Shown one piece after another: positions 1 through 8,551 of a DNA stretch of 64,000 nucleotides (position 1 is the stretch's first letter; every line of letters starts with the position of its first letter). This stretch comes from JAGWBJ01 sp034423015 (GTDB lineage: Bacteria > Chloroflexota > Dehalococcoidia > Lucifugimonadales > JAGWBF01). Location: NCBI GenBank assembly GCA_034423015.1, contig DAOUJG010000055.1:1-64000 (forward strand), in the 5' to 3' direction. The notes beneath the pieces are model-generated. The model saw nothing but the letters and a program-made list of their open reading frames with translations. It did not search any database and was not told where the DNA came from. Position numbers and translations under genes: made by a program.

Positions 1-752
1 ATGGCGTTATACCCTAGCCCTCGGATAAACTCAGCTACCATCCACAGCGCCGGTGCCATTCGCGCGTATGCCAGCGTACTGAGTCCCTCAGTAAGAAGGG
101 ACGGGGCATGGTCCGTGCCGTCGATGTCCTTACCCCACTCGTGGAGCATCACTACCACATACTTCATCTCCTTTGGGATGACCCGAGTCCCATCTTCGAG
201 GCGAACGGGCTGGTCGTACTGCTCGTAACCGGGTTCATCGGAGAACTTGATGGGGTAGTCCTTCTTCGTCTCCTGATCGAAGTAGTGGGAATACACCCAG
301 CGACGGTCCAGCTCGGCGAAGCCAACCTGGTCCGCTCCCAACAACAGGGCGGCCTTCCGCACAATCTGGGAGGCCTCCTTGGGGGAGGTTTCCGGTCGAC
401 CGGTCGGCGCCGGCTCCACGTCGCTCTGCCAAGCGTTAGCTCTCGTATCCGCCTGACTCTTTGAGAAGTTCATGAGAGATAGCAAGGAATCTGCTGCCGA
501 GTCCAGGCTCCACGCGGCGGCCTCGAAACCGGGGCGCCCCTTCTCCATAAGCTGTCGCTGCTTGACCTTTAGTTTGGCTCGCTCAGCCTCGGCCTGCGCA
601 TCCCAAATCATCTGCGAGCCCACATTGTGCCTCTGATTGAACCGAACGTAAGAATCTTGCACTTCGTACATTTCGGCGGCCGTAACTCGACCATCTTGGT
701 TTGAGTCCTTTTGGGACTGGGATTTGCCACGCCGCCGAAGCTCGAGTTTCAT
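1..752 (-). CDS. rdhA: Reductive dehalogenase homologue, N-terminal part (runs off left edge)
   Basis: Open frame of 250 codons from ATG at 752 down to the window edge with no stop, so the gene is truncated by the window, not by mutation. AGGAGG lies 8 nt before the ATG. Seen: after a charged N-terminus comes the block IVRKAALLLGADQVGFAELD (about residues 135-155), then RRWVYSHYFD, then YARMAPALWMVAEFIRGLGY near residues 230-248. This order (GAD.VG, a W-Y rich stretch, then A.FIR.LGY) is characteristic of corrinoid/Fe-S reductive dehalogenases. The corrinoid pocket and the two C-terminal ferredoxin clusters lie outside the window and cannot be checked. There is no twin-arginine signal followed by a hydrophobic segment, so a cytoplasmic enzyme of the kind known from marine Chloroflexota is inferred. 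No rdhB-like anchor gene is seen on the upstream side. An epoxyqueuosine-reductase-like relative is less likely given the long N-terminal region. Confidence 0.8.
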   Translation of the reverse strand, partial: MKLELRRRGKSQSQKDSNQDGRVTAAEMYEVQDSYVRFNQRHNVGSQMIWDAQAEAERAKLKVKQRQLMEKGRPGFEAAAWSLDSAADSLLSLMNFSKSQADTRANAWQSDVEPAPTGRPETSPKEASQIVRKAALLLGADQVGFAELDRRWVYSHYFDQETKKDYPIKFSDEPGYEQYDQPVRLEDGTRVIPKEMKYVVVMLHEWGKDIDGTDHAPSLLTEGLSTLAYARMAPALWMVAEFIRGLGYNA

Positions 753-788
753 GCCACATACCTCCTAATCGGTAACGGCTGGTCACAT

Positions 789-816
789 AATATAGCAGGC
801 CTTCCACGCCGTGCAA
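789..816 (-). promoter_or_regulatory. Probable promoter of the reductive dehalogenase homologue
   Basis: On the minus strand TTGCAC (816-811), a 16-nt spacer and TATATT (794-789) form a good sigma-70-like promoter. The expected start is near 782, giving a leader of about 30 nt that holds the AGGAGG site. Confidence 0.55.
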
Positions 817-853
817 CAGGACTCACCTGTCCAGGTCGACCCACTACCCCCTT

Positions 854-876
854 GGGACCCGCGACGCACGGGTCCC
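854..876. repeat. Inverted repeat between NCS2 gene end and rdhA promoter
   Basis: GGGACCC (854-860) and GGGTCCC (870-876) form a perfect 7-bp stem with a 9-nt loop. It lies downstream of the permease stop and upstream of the rdhA promoter. It could be a weak terminator (no T tract on the minus strand) or an operator for the dehalogenase gene; the sequence does not decide. Confidence 0.4.
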
Positions 877-982
877 CGGTTGGGGGCTTGGGAGCTGGGT
901 GACCGCGCCCGTCCCCGTGGCCACCTCGGCCTGCCGTACTCAACGGCCCTGATTCCGCCCAAATGACCGGGTCCACCTCAGG

Positions 983-2722
983 CTAGCGAGACCCCGTAAC
1001 CTGTACCGTGACGATGTCCAAGCCGTGATACTTCTGGTGGCGGACCGAGGACGCGTAATGTCGCAGTAAGCGGAACGATATCTCCCTTTCATCCCAGATC
1101 TCGGCCTGTTCGCTGAGGTAGGCCAACCGGTCTTCCAGATTATCCTCCTCCAGGACCGCCAGGAACTCCAATTCGACCGTGCTTCCAGCGGGACGCGCTA
1201 CAATAATCAGGCGTCTCACGTTGTCACCACCGTCGCTGTCTTCTTGGCCCAGCAAGCTCGACAGCGTTTCCTCACCTACAGAGCGCAGCCGCTCCGTCGA
1301 AACATCGTTCCAGTGAATCCTGGCCGCCAACTCGCGAAGGAAGGAGTCGATCTTGGCCAGAGCGGAGATGTTCAGCTCGACCTCCAGACGACTGCGCCGC
1401 GGTGCGGTCAGCTCCATGAACAGGTTCATCAGAATCGCAACCAGAGCGCCTACCGTCATACCGTTGCCGAACAAGGTGCCCCAAGTCCCACTCAGCAGAT
1501 CGGCGAAGATGGCGTTGCTCTCGACGCCCACTCCTATCAGGAAGGCCGTTCCGACCACGATGGCCTTTCGAGAATCGACGCCGTTCTGGACGACGGTGTT
1601 TATGCCTTCCATCAAGATCAGACCCACCACGATGACCAGGTACGTTCCCATGACTGGGCTGGGAATCATGATCGGGATGGCGGTCAGCTTAGGCAACAAC
1701 GCCAGCCCCACGAAGATGAGCCCAATGCCAAGACCAACGCTGCGCGCCGCGACCCCGGTAATGCTGATCATCGACGCGCCAACCGCGGAAGAAGGCATGA
1801 CGGGGATCGTTCCTGCAATACCGGCCAGCAGATTCGCCACCGCGGTGACGTTGATTGCACCCTGAATCAGGCGATAGTTTATTGCCCGAGGCCGTCGCCA
1901 GGAGACCTGCTGAGTGATAACGGCATCGCCGATGGTCTTCACGGCGACTACCAGGTTCACGAACACGAACACCGGCAAGAGGGCCCAAGCCTCCAAACTT
2001 GGCGTCAGGTCCAGTCCCGGCCACCCGCCCTTGGGAATGCCAAACCAGGATGCCTCGAGTATTGGCTGAAGGTCGTACAGTCCGAAGGGTGCGGCAACTG
2101 CACAACCTACCACGATGCCGATGAGGGGCGACCATAGCCGCCAGGCGGCCGAGGCACGCAGCACCAGCGCAACGGTGACAGCCAGCGTGATCACGGCGAC
2201 GGCTAGAGAGGCCAGCGAGGAGGCCCCTTCGGGCACGTCCGTCAGCATATAGAACGCTACCGGTGAGACCGATATCGCTATCAACATGATCGCCGTCCCG
2301 GAAACGACCGGAGTCAGGACCCGGCGCAGCACTGGAAGCCACGCGGCCATGGCAAACTGAAACAGAGACGAAACGACGATGAGGCTGGCCATGGCGGCCG
2401 GGCCGACTTCCGACAACGCAGTGATGCAGACGGCTATGAAATTGCCCGAGATGACCACTACGAGCACGTGTCCGGTCCCAACCCTGCCGAATCGGACCGC
2501 CTGCAGGGCAGTACTAACCCCAGTGACTACCAGGATGGCGAAAATGGCCCACAGCAGGTAACTCTCGGCCTGCCCGGCCCTTTGGACAATAACGGCCGTG
2601 ATCGCTATTATCGGCGCGACACCGATAAGGACGCCCTGAAAAGCGACCGCAGCCGATACCAAGAGAGGACATCGCTCGTCGGGCTCATAGCGGATCTGTT
2701 CGTCTACGGCCGATGGTTCCAA
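983..2722 (-). CDS. NCS2-type (xanthine/uracil family) permease with extra C-terminal domain
   Basis: 579 residues; TTG start preceded by GAAGGGG. Residues about 20-430 form a run of some 12-14 hydrophobic segments typical of nucleobase:cation symporter-2 proteins. The stretch VGAS.MISITGVAAR at about 310-330 resembles the end of the NAT signature, but the usual QN.G part is degenerate, so substrate cannot be named. Unusual: after the membrane part, about 140 hydrophilic residues follow. They start SRLEVELNISALAKIDSFLRE and include ERLRSVGEETLSSLL, which looks like a degenerate anti-sigma/histidine-kinase-type ATPase fold lacking the N-box asparagine. Family members usually end after the last helix. 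It may sense or regulate transport. The 237 bases upstream (2723-2959) hold no convincing gene or clear promoter. Confidence 0.8.
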   Translation of the reverse strand: MEPSAVDEQIRYEPDERCPLLVSAAVAFQGVLIGVAPIIAITAVIVQRAGQAESYLLWAIFAILVVTGVSTALQAVRFGRVGTGHVLVVVISGNFIAVCITALSEVGPAAMASLIVVSSLFQFAMAAWLPVLRRVLTPVVSGTAIMLIAISVSPVAFYMLTDVPEGASSLASLAVAVITLAVTVALVLRASAAWRLWSPLIGIVVGCAVAAPFGLYDLQPILEASWFGIPKGGWPGLDLTPSLEAWALLPVFVFVNLVVAVKTIGDAVITQQVSWRRPRAINYRLIQGAINVTAVANLLAGIAGTIPVMPSSAVGASMISITGVAARSVGLGIGLIFVGLALLPKLTAIPIMIPSPVMGTYLVIVVGLILMEGINTVVQNGVDSRKAIVVGTAFLIGVGVESNAIFADLLSGTWGTLFGNGMTVGALVAILMNLFMELTAPRRSRLEVELNISALAKIDSFLRELAARIHWNDVSTERLRSVGEETLSSLLGQEDSDGGDNVRRLIIVARPAGSTVELEFLAVLEEDNLEDRLAYLSEQAEIWDEREISFRLLRHYASSVRHQKYHGLDIVTVQVTGSR

Positions 2723-2959
2723 GAAACCCCTTCAGCTCGGTGTTGTTCCGCCCCATGCCTTCGTCTCCATCGTCGTGGGGTGTAATAGGCGTGGAGAAGA
2801 CTAGACGAACAAGGCGCACTCATTATGGAGCAAGGGGCTCAGCCGTTCCAGTCCGAGGAGAGGAAGAAGTTCGACCAGCACCTCGAACCCTCCCCCACGT
2901 TGACGTCGACCCGAGCACGAAGCGTGGGGCCGGACCACTCAGCTCCCCGGTCCATGGCT

Positions 2960-3685
2960 CTACCGCACCGGATGCGAGTGCCAGCCCCTCCAGGCAGGCT
3001 TCCAACGCCGGAGCAACGCGATGAAGAGGGGGTTGGTCCAGACCAGCACCCTCCACAACGGCCACCTGTCGAACCGGCGGCAGGAGGGCAGCACGCGCGG
3101 GCTTCGTATGAGCCGCACCCTCCGGCCCGTTCCCCTGGCGAGCCGCCGGAGGGCCCGGTAGAAGTCCACGTCCTCGCCGATCCACGCCTTCTCGTCGTAG
3201 CCGCCTACCTCGTCGAAGACGTCCCTCCGGCAGAACTGGGTGGCGCCCTGGACCATCCCAGTGAGGCGGGCGAGGAGCCGCCAGAGGCACAGATAGAGCC
3301 CGATGAAGGGACGTTGCGGCCGGTAGTCGACGTCCACGCCGCCTCCGACGCACCCGGGGTCGCTCATCGCCACGTGGACCGCGTGGAGCGTCGCGGGCGG
3401 CAAGACCACGTCGGCGTCGACGAAGACGAGCACGTCGCCCTCCGCATGTCGCGCCCCGGCGTTTCGGGCCCTCGCGATGCCCCGCACCGGCTCATGCACG
3501 ACTGACGCGCCCTTCGCCCTGGCCACGGCGGCGGTCTCGTCCTCGCTGTCGTTGTCGACGACGATCACGTCGATGGCAACCTTGGACCTGTCACGCAGAT
3601 GGGCCGCGGCGGCATGCACCGAGTCCAGGGTCGACCCCAGGTAGGCCTCTTCGTTGAACGCCGGGAGGATGAGGGTGAGCTTCAT
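2960..3685 (-). CDS. Family 2 glycosyltransferase
   Basis: 241 residues from ATG at 3685; a TTG 33 nt further upstream is possible but adds only a Pro-rich stretch. The protein begins MKLTLILPAFNEEAYLGSTL, the classic GT-A nucleotide-binding strand, followed by DVIVVDNDSEDET (about 40-52). FVDADVVLPP (about 88-97) is the DxD-type metal/sugar-nucleotide site. A hydrophobic/aromatic region (YLCLWRLLARL) and WIGEDVDFYRAL (ED motif near residue 170) follow. Membrane association is through short C-terminal hydrophobic segments only. It transfers a sugar from a nucleotide donor to an unknown acceptor, perhaps a lipid or glycan. It stands alone and is divergent from the gene at 3802. Confidence 0.85.
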   Translation of the reverse strand: MKLTLILPAFNEEAYLGSTLDSVHAAAAHLRDRSKVAIDVIVVDNDSEDETAAVARAKGASVVHEPVRGIARARNAGARHAEGDVLVFVDADVVLPPATLHAVHVAMSDPGCVGGGVDVDYRPQRPFIGLYLCLWRLLARLTGMVQGATQFCRRDVFDEVGGYDEKAWIGEDVDFYRALRRLARGTGRRVRLIRSPRVLPSCRRFDRWPLWRVLVWTNPLFIALLRRWKPAWRGWHSHPVR

Positions 3686-3735
3686 GGGGGATGCAGGCGC
3701 CGGAAAAGGGGGTTGCAAACAGAGGATTAAATGAT

Positions 3736-3754
3736 GTAAACTACTTTGTTATAC
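3736..3754. promoter_or_regulatory. Imperfect inverted repeat, possible operator
   Basis: GTAAAC (3736-3741) and GTTATAC (3748-3754) are imperfect inverted half-sites six bases apart in an AT-rich patch (3719-3780) ahead of the membrane protein/winged-helix pair. It could be the autoregulatory site of the regulator at 4431. No strong -35/-10 pair was found here. Confidence 0.3.
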
Positions 3755-3801
3755 AAACCATCCACAATTCCTGGATCCAAATTACGACAAGGAGGCGCTC
3801 C

Positions 3802-4434
3802 ATGCAACAGTCGGGCGGGGATGCCAAGGGGCTCACGGCCCAAGAGAGCTGGCGAGACATCCATGCCACCATGGAGAGGACCCGAAGCTCCATGTACGTC
3901 GCCGGGTCGGCAACGATACTGCTTCTCTGGGCGGCCATTGCGGCGGTGGGAGTCGGGACCCAGTACACCGTCATGACACTGGCATCCGAGTTCGCCGATA
4001 GCAGCCCGTGGATATTCGGGGTGCTATGGGGGGTCCTGATGGTGCCGGGCATGGTTGGGAGCGGGTTCATCGGGAGCCGCGCGGGCAGGAGGATTGCGCC
4101 TGGGGACGCCGCTCGCAGCGCCGGCATAAGGGTGTTCCTCTATTGGCTGGCGGTCGTGGCGGCGATGTTCCTCATCCCGGCCGCCGCCGGAATGTGGAAC
4201 GCTGAAGACGGGGACAACATCCCACGGGTCACCATGGGTATAGTGGCGCTCGCGTACATCCTGTTCGGCATCATGCACCGCCCGGCGTTGGCCATAGTCG
4301 GTCTGGGGTTCGCCTTGGCGTTCTACATTCCCAACCTCCTCCTGGGCGATGTTGCCATGCCGGTGTCGGCGGGGTCGATCCTGGTCGTGGTGGCCCTGGG
4401 CGCCTGGTGGATACGGAAAAGCGAGGTCCTGTGA
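3802..4434 (+). CDS. Small integral membrane protein, unknown function
   Basis: 210 residues from ATG at 3802, with AAGGAGG 7-8 nt upstream. About six hydrophobic segments are visible: around 35-55, 70-90, 118-138, 150-165, 168-183 and 185-203. A short charged N-terminal tail containing SWRDIHATMERTRSSMY precedes them. No catalytic motif was recognised. Its stop overlaps the GTG start of the winged-helix gene by 4 nt (GTGA), so the two are almost certainly co-translated. Such membrane protein/HTH pairs are common in GC-rich bacteria, the regulator usually controlling its own operon. Function unknown. Confidence 0.75.
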   Translation: MQQSGGDAKGLTAQESWRDIHATMERTRSSMYVAGSATILLLWAAIAAVGVGTQYTVMTLASEFADSSPWIFGVLWGVLMVPGMVGSGFIGSRAGRRIAPGDAARSAGIRVFLYWLAVVAAMFLIPAAAGMWNAEDGDNIPRVTMGIVALAYILFGIMHRPALAIVGLGFALAFYIPNLLLGDVAMPVSAGSILVVVALGAWWIRKSEVL

Positions 4435-4745
4435 CCAGCGAGGCCATCGTCCTCAACGAGACCATCCACCAGTCCACCCGGCTGCGAATCATGACCCTGC
4501 TGGTCTCCATGCCCGAAACGGACCGGGTTGCCTACGGGTTCATCCAGAAGACCCTGGACCTGACCGGCGGCAACCTGACCATCCATCTGAGGAAGCTGGG
4601 AGACGCCGGCTATCTAGCCATCACCAAGGAGTTCCGGGACTCCAAGCCCCAAACGTGGGTGCAGGCAACGGAGACCGGGCGCCGCGCCTTCGCCGAGTAT
4701 CTCTCCAACCTGGAGAGGGCGCTCAACTGGCAGCCCCGCAAATAG
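4431..4745 (+). CDS. Winged-helix transcriptional regulator
   Basis: 104 residues from a GTG that shares GTGA with the preceding stop; GAGG lies upstream. The domain ETIHQSTRLRIMTLLVSM, then YGFIQKTLDLTGGNLTIHLR (recognition helix about 40-60), then KLGDAGYLAITK (wing) matches the single-domain winged-helix family (HTH_34, related to MarR/ArsR). No metal-binding cysteines are seen, so it is not a classic ArsR metal sensor. It probably binds as a dimer near its own promoter and controls the membrane-protein pair. Confidence 0.85.
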   Translation: MTSEAIVLNETIHQSTRLRIMTLLVSMPETDRVAYGFIQKTLDLTGGNLTIHLRKLGDAGYLAITKEFRDSKPQTWVQATETGRRAFAEYLSNLERALNWQPRK

Positions 4746-4828
4746 CCCGGGAAGACCTTAACATTTCTTTCAAATTCCTTGTCTATGGTGGATGCATAGA
4801 ACGCACAACCGGACGACAGGAGAAAGAT

Positions 4829-6217
4829 ATGGGCAGGTTGAGATACGGGGCTTTCCTCATCCCGCTGGCGATGGCCCTGGTCATAGCCGCCTGCGGGTCG
4901 GGCCGGGCCGCTGTGCCCACAAGCCCGCCCCCCACCCAGCCCGCCGAGGTCGAGGCCACCCGGCAGGCCCCGGAGATGGAGGCCCCGGCAACGCCCGACC
5001 CGGTCCCTACCACACCGGTGGAGCCTACCCCCGAGCCGCGGGCCGCGGTGAGCGCCAGCGCAGTCCCTTCCGTCGATGTCGTGGAGCCTTCACCCCAGCT
5101 CCAACCGGACCCAGGCGTTACGGAGGCCGCGCCCCAGCCGGACGTCGGCAGCTCACCGGCGCCGGAGGACAATGATCCCATGGACCCCCATGCCATCGTC
5201 GCGGCATTCGAGGAGGTCCTCACCGGGCTGTACGAGTCCGTCCTGCCCTCGGTGGCCCATATCCACGTCCTCGGCGACCTCCAGGCCGACGGGCCCTTCG
5301 GCGAGCCCGGGAGGCGCGTGCCCTCGGAGGGAAGCGGCTTTGTATGGAGCAGCGACGGCCACATAGTGACCAACCACCACGTCATAGACGGCGCCAGCGA
5401 GATAACGGTGGTATTCGCCAGTGGGCTGGAGCTGGAGGCGACGGTGCTGGGGAGCGACCCGGACTCGGACCTGGCGGTCCTCAAGGTCGACCCGCCCCCG
5501 GGCGGCCTCAAGGAGGCGGGATTGGGCGACAGCGACCAGCTTCGGGTCGGCCAGCTCGCCGTGGCCGTCGGCAGCCCCTTCAGCCAGGAGTTCAGCATGA
5601 CCAACGGCATAGTCAGCGCCCTGGGCCGGGTGTTGCAGGCGGGCTCCAGCAACTTCAGCAACCCCCAGATCATCCAGACCGACACGCCCATCAACCCCGG
5701 CAACTCGGGCGGGCCGCTGTTCGACCGGCACGGCAACGTCATCGGCATCAACTCCGTGATCATCAGCCGGTCGGGTAGCAGCTCTGGCGTGGGGTTTGCC
5801 GTGCCCATCAACACCGCCAAGCGCATCGTGCCGGTGCTGATCGAAGAGGGTGACTACAGCTACGCCTACCTGGGCATCAGCGGGGCCACCCTGACGTCCT
5901 CTTTGGCCGAAGCCAACGGCCTGCCCCCGGACACCCGCGGAGTGCTGGTGGTAGAGGTGGTCCCCGAAGGCCCCGCCGAGGCGGCAGGCATAGTGGCCTC
6001 CCAGGGGACCACCGAGGTCGACGGCGTCGAATATCCCACTGACGGCCACGTGATCACCGCCGTAGACGGCACGCCGGTTCGCGGTATGGACGATCTGGTC
6101 ACCTACATGGCGCAGAACAACAGGCCGGGGGACACGGTGACCTTCGACGTGATCACCGAGGACGGCGTCGGCCAGGTCCAGGTGGTCCTGGCCGTGAGAC
6201 CCGAGGTGCTGGGCTAG
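4829..6217 (+). CDS. HtrA/DegP-like serine protease, lipoprotein
   Basis: 462 residues; ATG with AGGAG about 7 nt upstream. The N-terminus has a hydrophobic segment ending LVIAAC (Cys22), a lipobox, so the protein is probably tethered outside the membrane. Residues 29-118 are a Pro/Ala/Glu-rich linker. The trypsin-like domain has the full triad: His184 in TNHHVIDGA, Asp214 in DSDLAVLK, Ser293 in NPGNSGGPL. One PDZ domain starts near YAYLGISGATL (about 345) and ends near VTFDVITEDG. The family degrades or refolds damaged exported proteins. It stands alone on the plus strand, 83 nt after the regulator gene and convergent with the FAD oxidoreductase, 17 nt apart. An HtrA-type protease is certain; which paralogue (DegP, DegQ, DegS) is not meaningful in this phylum. 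Confidence 0.93.
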   Translation: MGRLRYGAFLIPLAMALVIAACGSGRAAVPTSPPPTQPAEVEATRQAPEMEAPATPDPVPTTPVEPTPEPRAAVSASAVPSVDVVEPSPQLQPDPGVTEAAPQPDVGSSPAPEDNDPMDPHAIVAAFEEVLTGLYESVLPSVAHIHVLGDLQADGPFGEPGRRVPSEGSGFVWSSDGHIVTNHHVIDGASEITVVFASGLELEATVLGSDPDSDLAVLKVDPPPGGLKEAGLGDSDQLRVGQLAVAVGSPFSQEFSMTNGIVSALGRVLQAGSSNFSNPQIIQTDTPINPGNSGGPLFDRHGNVIGINSVIISRSGSSSGVGFAVPINTAKRIVPVLIEEGDYSYAYLGISGATLTSSLAEANGLPPDTRGVLVVEVVPEGPAEAAGIVASQGTTEVDGVEYPTDGHVITAVDGTPVRGMDDLVTYMAQNNRPGDTVTFDVITEDGVGQVQVVLAVRPEVLG

Positions 6218-6234
6218 GAGACGGGGCCCAAGGG

Positions 6235-7419
6235 CTACTGCATCAGGTACGAGAAACGCAGGGGAGAGAAGGCGTCTACCGGGACGGGGACATCCGTGTC
6301 TCCCCGGACCATCAGGTCGGCGACCAACCGCCCCGTAATGGCGGACAGGTGGATGCCCTTGGTGCCGTGGCCGGTGGCCAGGTAGACGCCGTCCCAGCCC
6401 GGTACGGGTCCGATGAGGGGCATCCGGTCGGCGCTGAGGGGGCGGACCCCCGCCAGGTGGTCCACCACCTCGGCGTCCTCCAGGGCGGGCATCACGCTGA
6501 GCACCCTCTCCAGGATGAAGTTCCGGCCCCACTCGGAGGGCTGCAGGTCGTACTCCCACGGCCCCGTCTCGCTGGGGTCGAAAACGTGGGTCGCGTCCAC
6601 GTCCATGCCGCTCATGCTGACCCCGCCCACGCTGCCCACCAGGGTGATCCCGTCTCGCCGGGGGAGGATGGGCCCGTGCCGGGCCGTCATGATGAACACC
6701 TCCACCGGCTTACCGGGCACCCGCACCTGCAGGACCTCGCCGTGAAGGGGACGCACGGGGATGGGGAAGTTCAGCCACCGCCGGGCCCCCTCGCTCCAGG
6801 CCCCCATGGAGATCACAACGTTGTCCGCCGAGACCTCGCCGTTGGGATAGGTCACGCCAGTAACGCGGCCTCCCTCGGTCTTCAGCCCGGTGGCCTCCCG
6901 CAGCAGCACCTCCCCGCCCATCCTCTCCACGGCCTGGGCCAGGGCCAGGCTCAGACGGTAGCCGTCCACCTGCCCGTGCTGGTACGTCACGCCGCCCAGC
7001 ACGTCGGGGCTGATGCGCGGCTCTAGGCGGCGGACCTCGTCCGCGCCGACCCACGCCACGTCCACGTACTGGCCCTGCCACGCGATGACCTCCCGGAAGA
7101 TCCGCTCCTCTTCCTCCAGCATTGCCAGGCTGACGCCGGGCATCTCGTGGTACATGGGGTCGAGGCCGCTGTCCTCGATGAGGCCCTGGATGAACCCGGG
7201 GAAGAAGCGCATCCCCTCCAGGCCGATCTCGAAGTGGGCGCCGGGCTTGAAGTCCTTGCCGACGATGGACAGGGCCCCGTGGCCGTGGGCCGACGCGCCG
7301 CTGCCCACCGCCTCCTTGTCCATGAGGCAGACCCGCTGCCCCTCCTTGCTCAGGAAGTAGGCGACGGCGCCGCCCACCACGCCCGCGCCCAGCACCACCG
7401 AGTCAAAACCGCTCTTCAA
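6235..7419 (-). CDS. FAD-dependent oxidoreductase of the DAO family
   Basis: 394 residues; TTG start with GGGAGGG 5 nt upstream. The N-terminal FDSVVLGAGVVGGAVAYFL is a Rossmann FAD-binding motif (GxGxxG at about 11-16) and LMDKEAVGSGASAHGHGAL the following acidic strand and loop. C-terminal GVRPLSADRMPLIGPVPGWDGVYLATGHGTKGIHLS is the typical second FAD contact of glycine/sarcosine oxidase-like enzymes. It probably oxidises the C-N bond of an amino acid or small amine. The substrate is not predictable from sequence. It lies 16 nt downstream of the epimerase gene on the same strand, so the two form an operon. Confidence 0.88.
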   Translation of the reverse strand: MKSGFDSVVLGAGVVGGAVAYFLSKEGQRVCLMDKEAVGSGASAHGHGALSIVGKDFKPGAHFEIGLEGMRFFPGFIQGLIEDSGLDPMYHEMPGVSLAMLEEEERIFREVIAWQGQYVDVAWVGADEVRRLEPRISPDVLGGVTYQHGQVDGYRLSLALAQAVERMGGEVLLREATGLKTEGGRVTGVTYPNGEVSADNVVISMGAWSEGARRWLNFPIPVRPLHGEVLQVRVPGKPVEVFIMTARHGPILPRRDGITLVGSVGGVSMSGMDVDATHVFDPSETGPWEYDLQPSEWGRNFILERVLSVMPALEDAEVVDHLAGVRPLSADRMPLIGPVPGWDGVYLATGHGTKGIHLSAITGRLVADLMVRGDTDVPVPVDAFSPLRFSYLMQ

Positions 7420-7435
7420 CCGTCCCTCCCCCGCA

Positions 7436-8446
7436 TCAGTCCAGGAACCCGAACTCCTGGCGCCACTGAATGAAGTCCCGCAGGCCGGCCACGAGATCGT
7501 ACCTGGGCTCGAACCCCAGGTCCTCGCGCATGCGTGTCGTGTCCAGGACCCGGGGGTTCTCTGCCGTCGGGTCCTCGGTGGGGACCGGCTCGACGAACCG
7601 CACCTGGGGATAGGCCTCCCGGATGGCGTCCACCATGCCCAGCATGGTCACTGGGCGGCCCGTGGAGATATTGTACAGGGGATGCTTCAGCGCGGGGGCG
7701 TCCAGCATGGCCCTGACGGCGGCGGCGGTGTCCTTCACGTAGGGATGGTCCACGCCGAAGCTGCGGCCCTCGGCGTTGCCGGCGCCCTTGGGCGCCACCT
7801 CGATTGGCTCGCCTCGCAGCGCCTTGCCCACCCACTGGTTGGGCAGAGACACCCGGCGGTGGTACGGCGTGACCCGCTCGATGGGCCCCCAGTTCTGGCC
7901 CATGCGGATGCTGGCCGTCTCGAAGCCGTACAGGTGCCCATAGCGGCGGGTAAGGAGCTCGCTGGCGAGCTTGGTGATGGCGTAGAAGCCGTAGGAGCCG
8001 GTGGCGTAGTCCTCCAGCTTCAGGTGGATGTCCTCGTTCAGCGGCCCCTCCACGGGGCCCGTGACGTACACGCCGGCGGTGCTGATGTATATGAACCTGT
8101 CCACCTCCATGCGGCGGGCCAGGTCCAGCATGTTCAGGGTGCCCGTCAGGTTTATGTCGCAGAGCCTGCGCCCGTTCTTCCCCTCGGTGTCGCCGTAGGC
8201 CGTGTACGTCGCGCAGTGGACTATGCGCTGGATATCGAAGTAGGCCGACGCGGCGTCCAGCCCGCTCTTGTCAGCGATGTCCCCCGACACCCAGGTGATC
8301 CGGTCCGCCCACGGCTCGGTGTACCGCTTTACCATCCCGTCGGGGGGGATGATGTCCAGGGAGATGACCTCGTGCCCGTGCTCCGCCAGCTCCCGGACGA
8401 TGTTCGTTCCCGTGAACCCGGCTCCCCCGGTGACCAGAACAGCCAT
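7436..8446 (-). CDS. NAD-dependent epimerase/dehydratase (extended SDR)
   Basis: 336 residues from ATG at 8446, with AGGGAGG upstream; longer in-frame readings enter a low-complexity Pro/Arg stretch and are not credible. AVLVTGGAGFTGTNIVREL is the GxxGxxG NAD motif of extended short-chain dehydrogenases, IVHCATYTAYGD the middle strand, ISTAGVY the Ser region and YGFYAITKLASE the catalytic Tyr-x-x-x-Lys. UDP-glucose 4-epimerase or another nucleotide-sugar epimerase is the best guess, but 3-beta-hydroxysteroid-type members look similar. It is first in a two-gene operon with the FAD oxidoreductase. Confidence 0.88.
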   Translation of the reverse strand: MAVLVTGGAGFTGTNIVRELAEHGHEVISLDIIPPDGMVKRYTEPWADRITWVSGDIADKSGLDAASAYFDIQRIVHCATYTAYGDTEGKNGRRLCDINLTGTLNMLDLARRMEVDRFIYISTAGVYVTGPVEGPLNEDIHLKLEDYATGSYGFYAITKLASELLTRRYGHLYGFETASIRMGQNWGPIERVTPYHRRVSLPNQWVGKALRGEPIEVAPKGAGNAEGRSFGVDHPYVKDTAAAVRAMLDAPALKHPLYNISTGRPVTMLGMVDAIREAYPQVRFVEPVPTEDPTAENPRVLDTTRMREDLGFEPRYDLVAGLRDFIQWRQEFGFLD

Positions 8447-8485
8447 GGCGGCCTCCCTGCGTACAGCGTTACGGCGGTACAGCAA

Positions 8486-8514
8486 CCTATAGCACGAGCC
8501 CGTACCGGTGTCAA
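8486..8514 (-). promoter_or_regulatory. Promoter of the epimerase/oxidoreductase operon
   Basis: Minus strand: consensus -35 TTGACA (8514-8509), 17-nt spacer, -10 TATAGG (8491-8486). The start point would lie near 8479, giving a leader of about 33 nt. Confidence 0.7.
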
Positions 8515-8551
8515 GGAACGGCCCTCGCCCCTCACCGTGGCCCTCTCGTTG

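Noticed and set aside
108..464. A plus-strand open frame of 118 codons in the first 500 bases
   Set aside because: It lies opposite the reductive dehalogenase frame, whose protein is clearly conserved.
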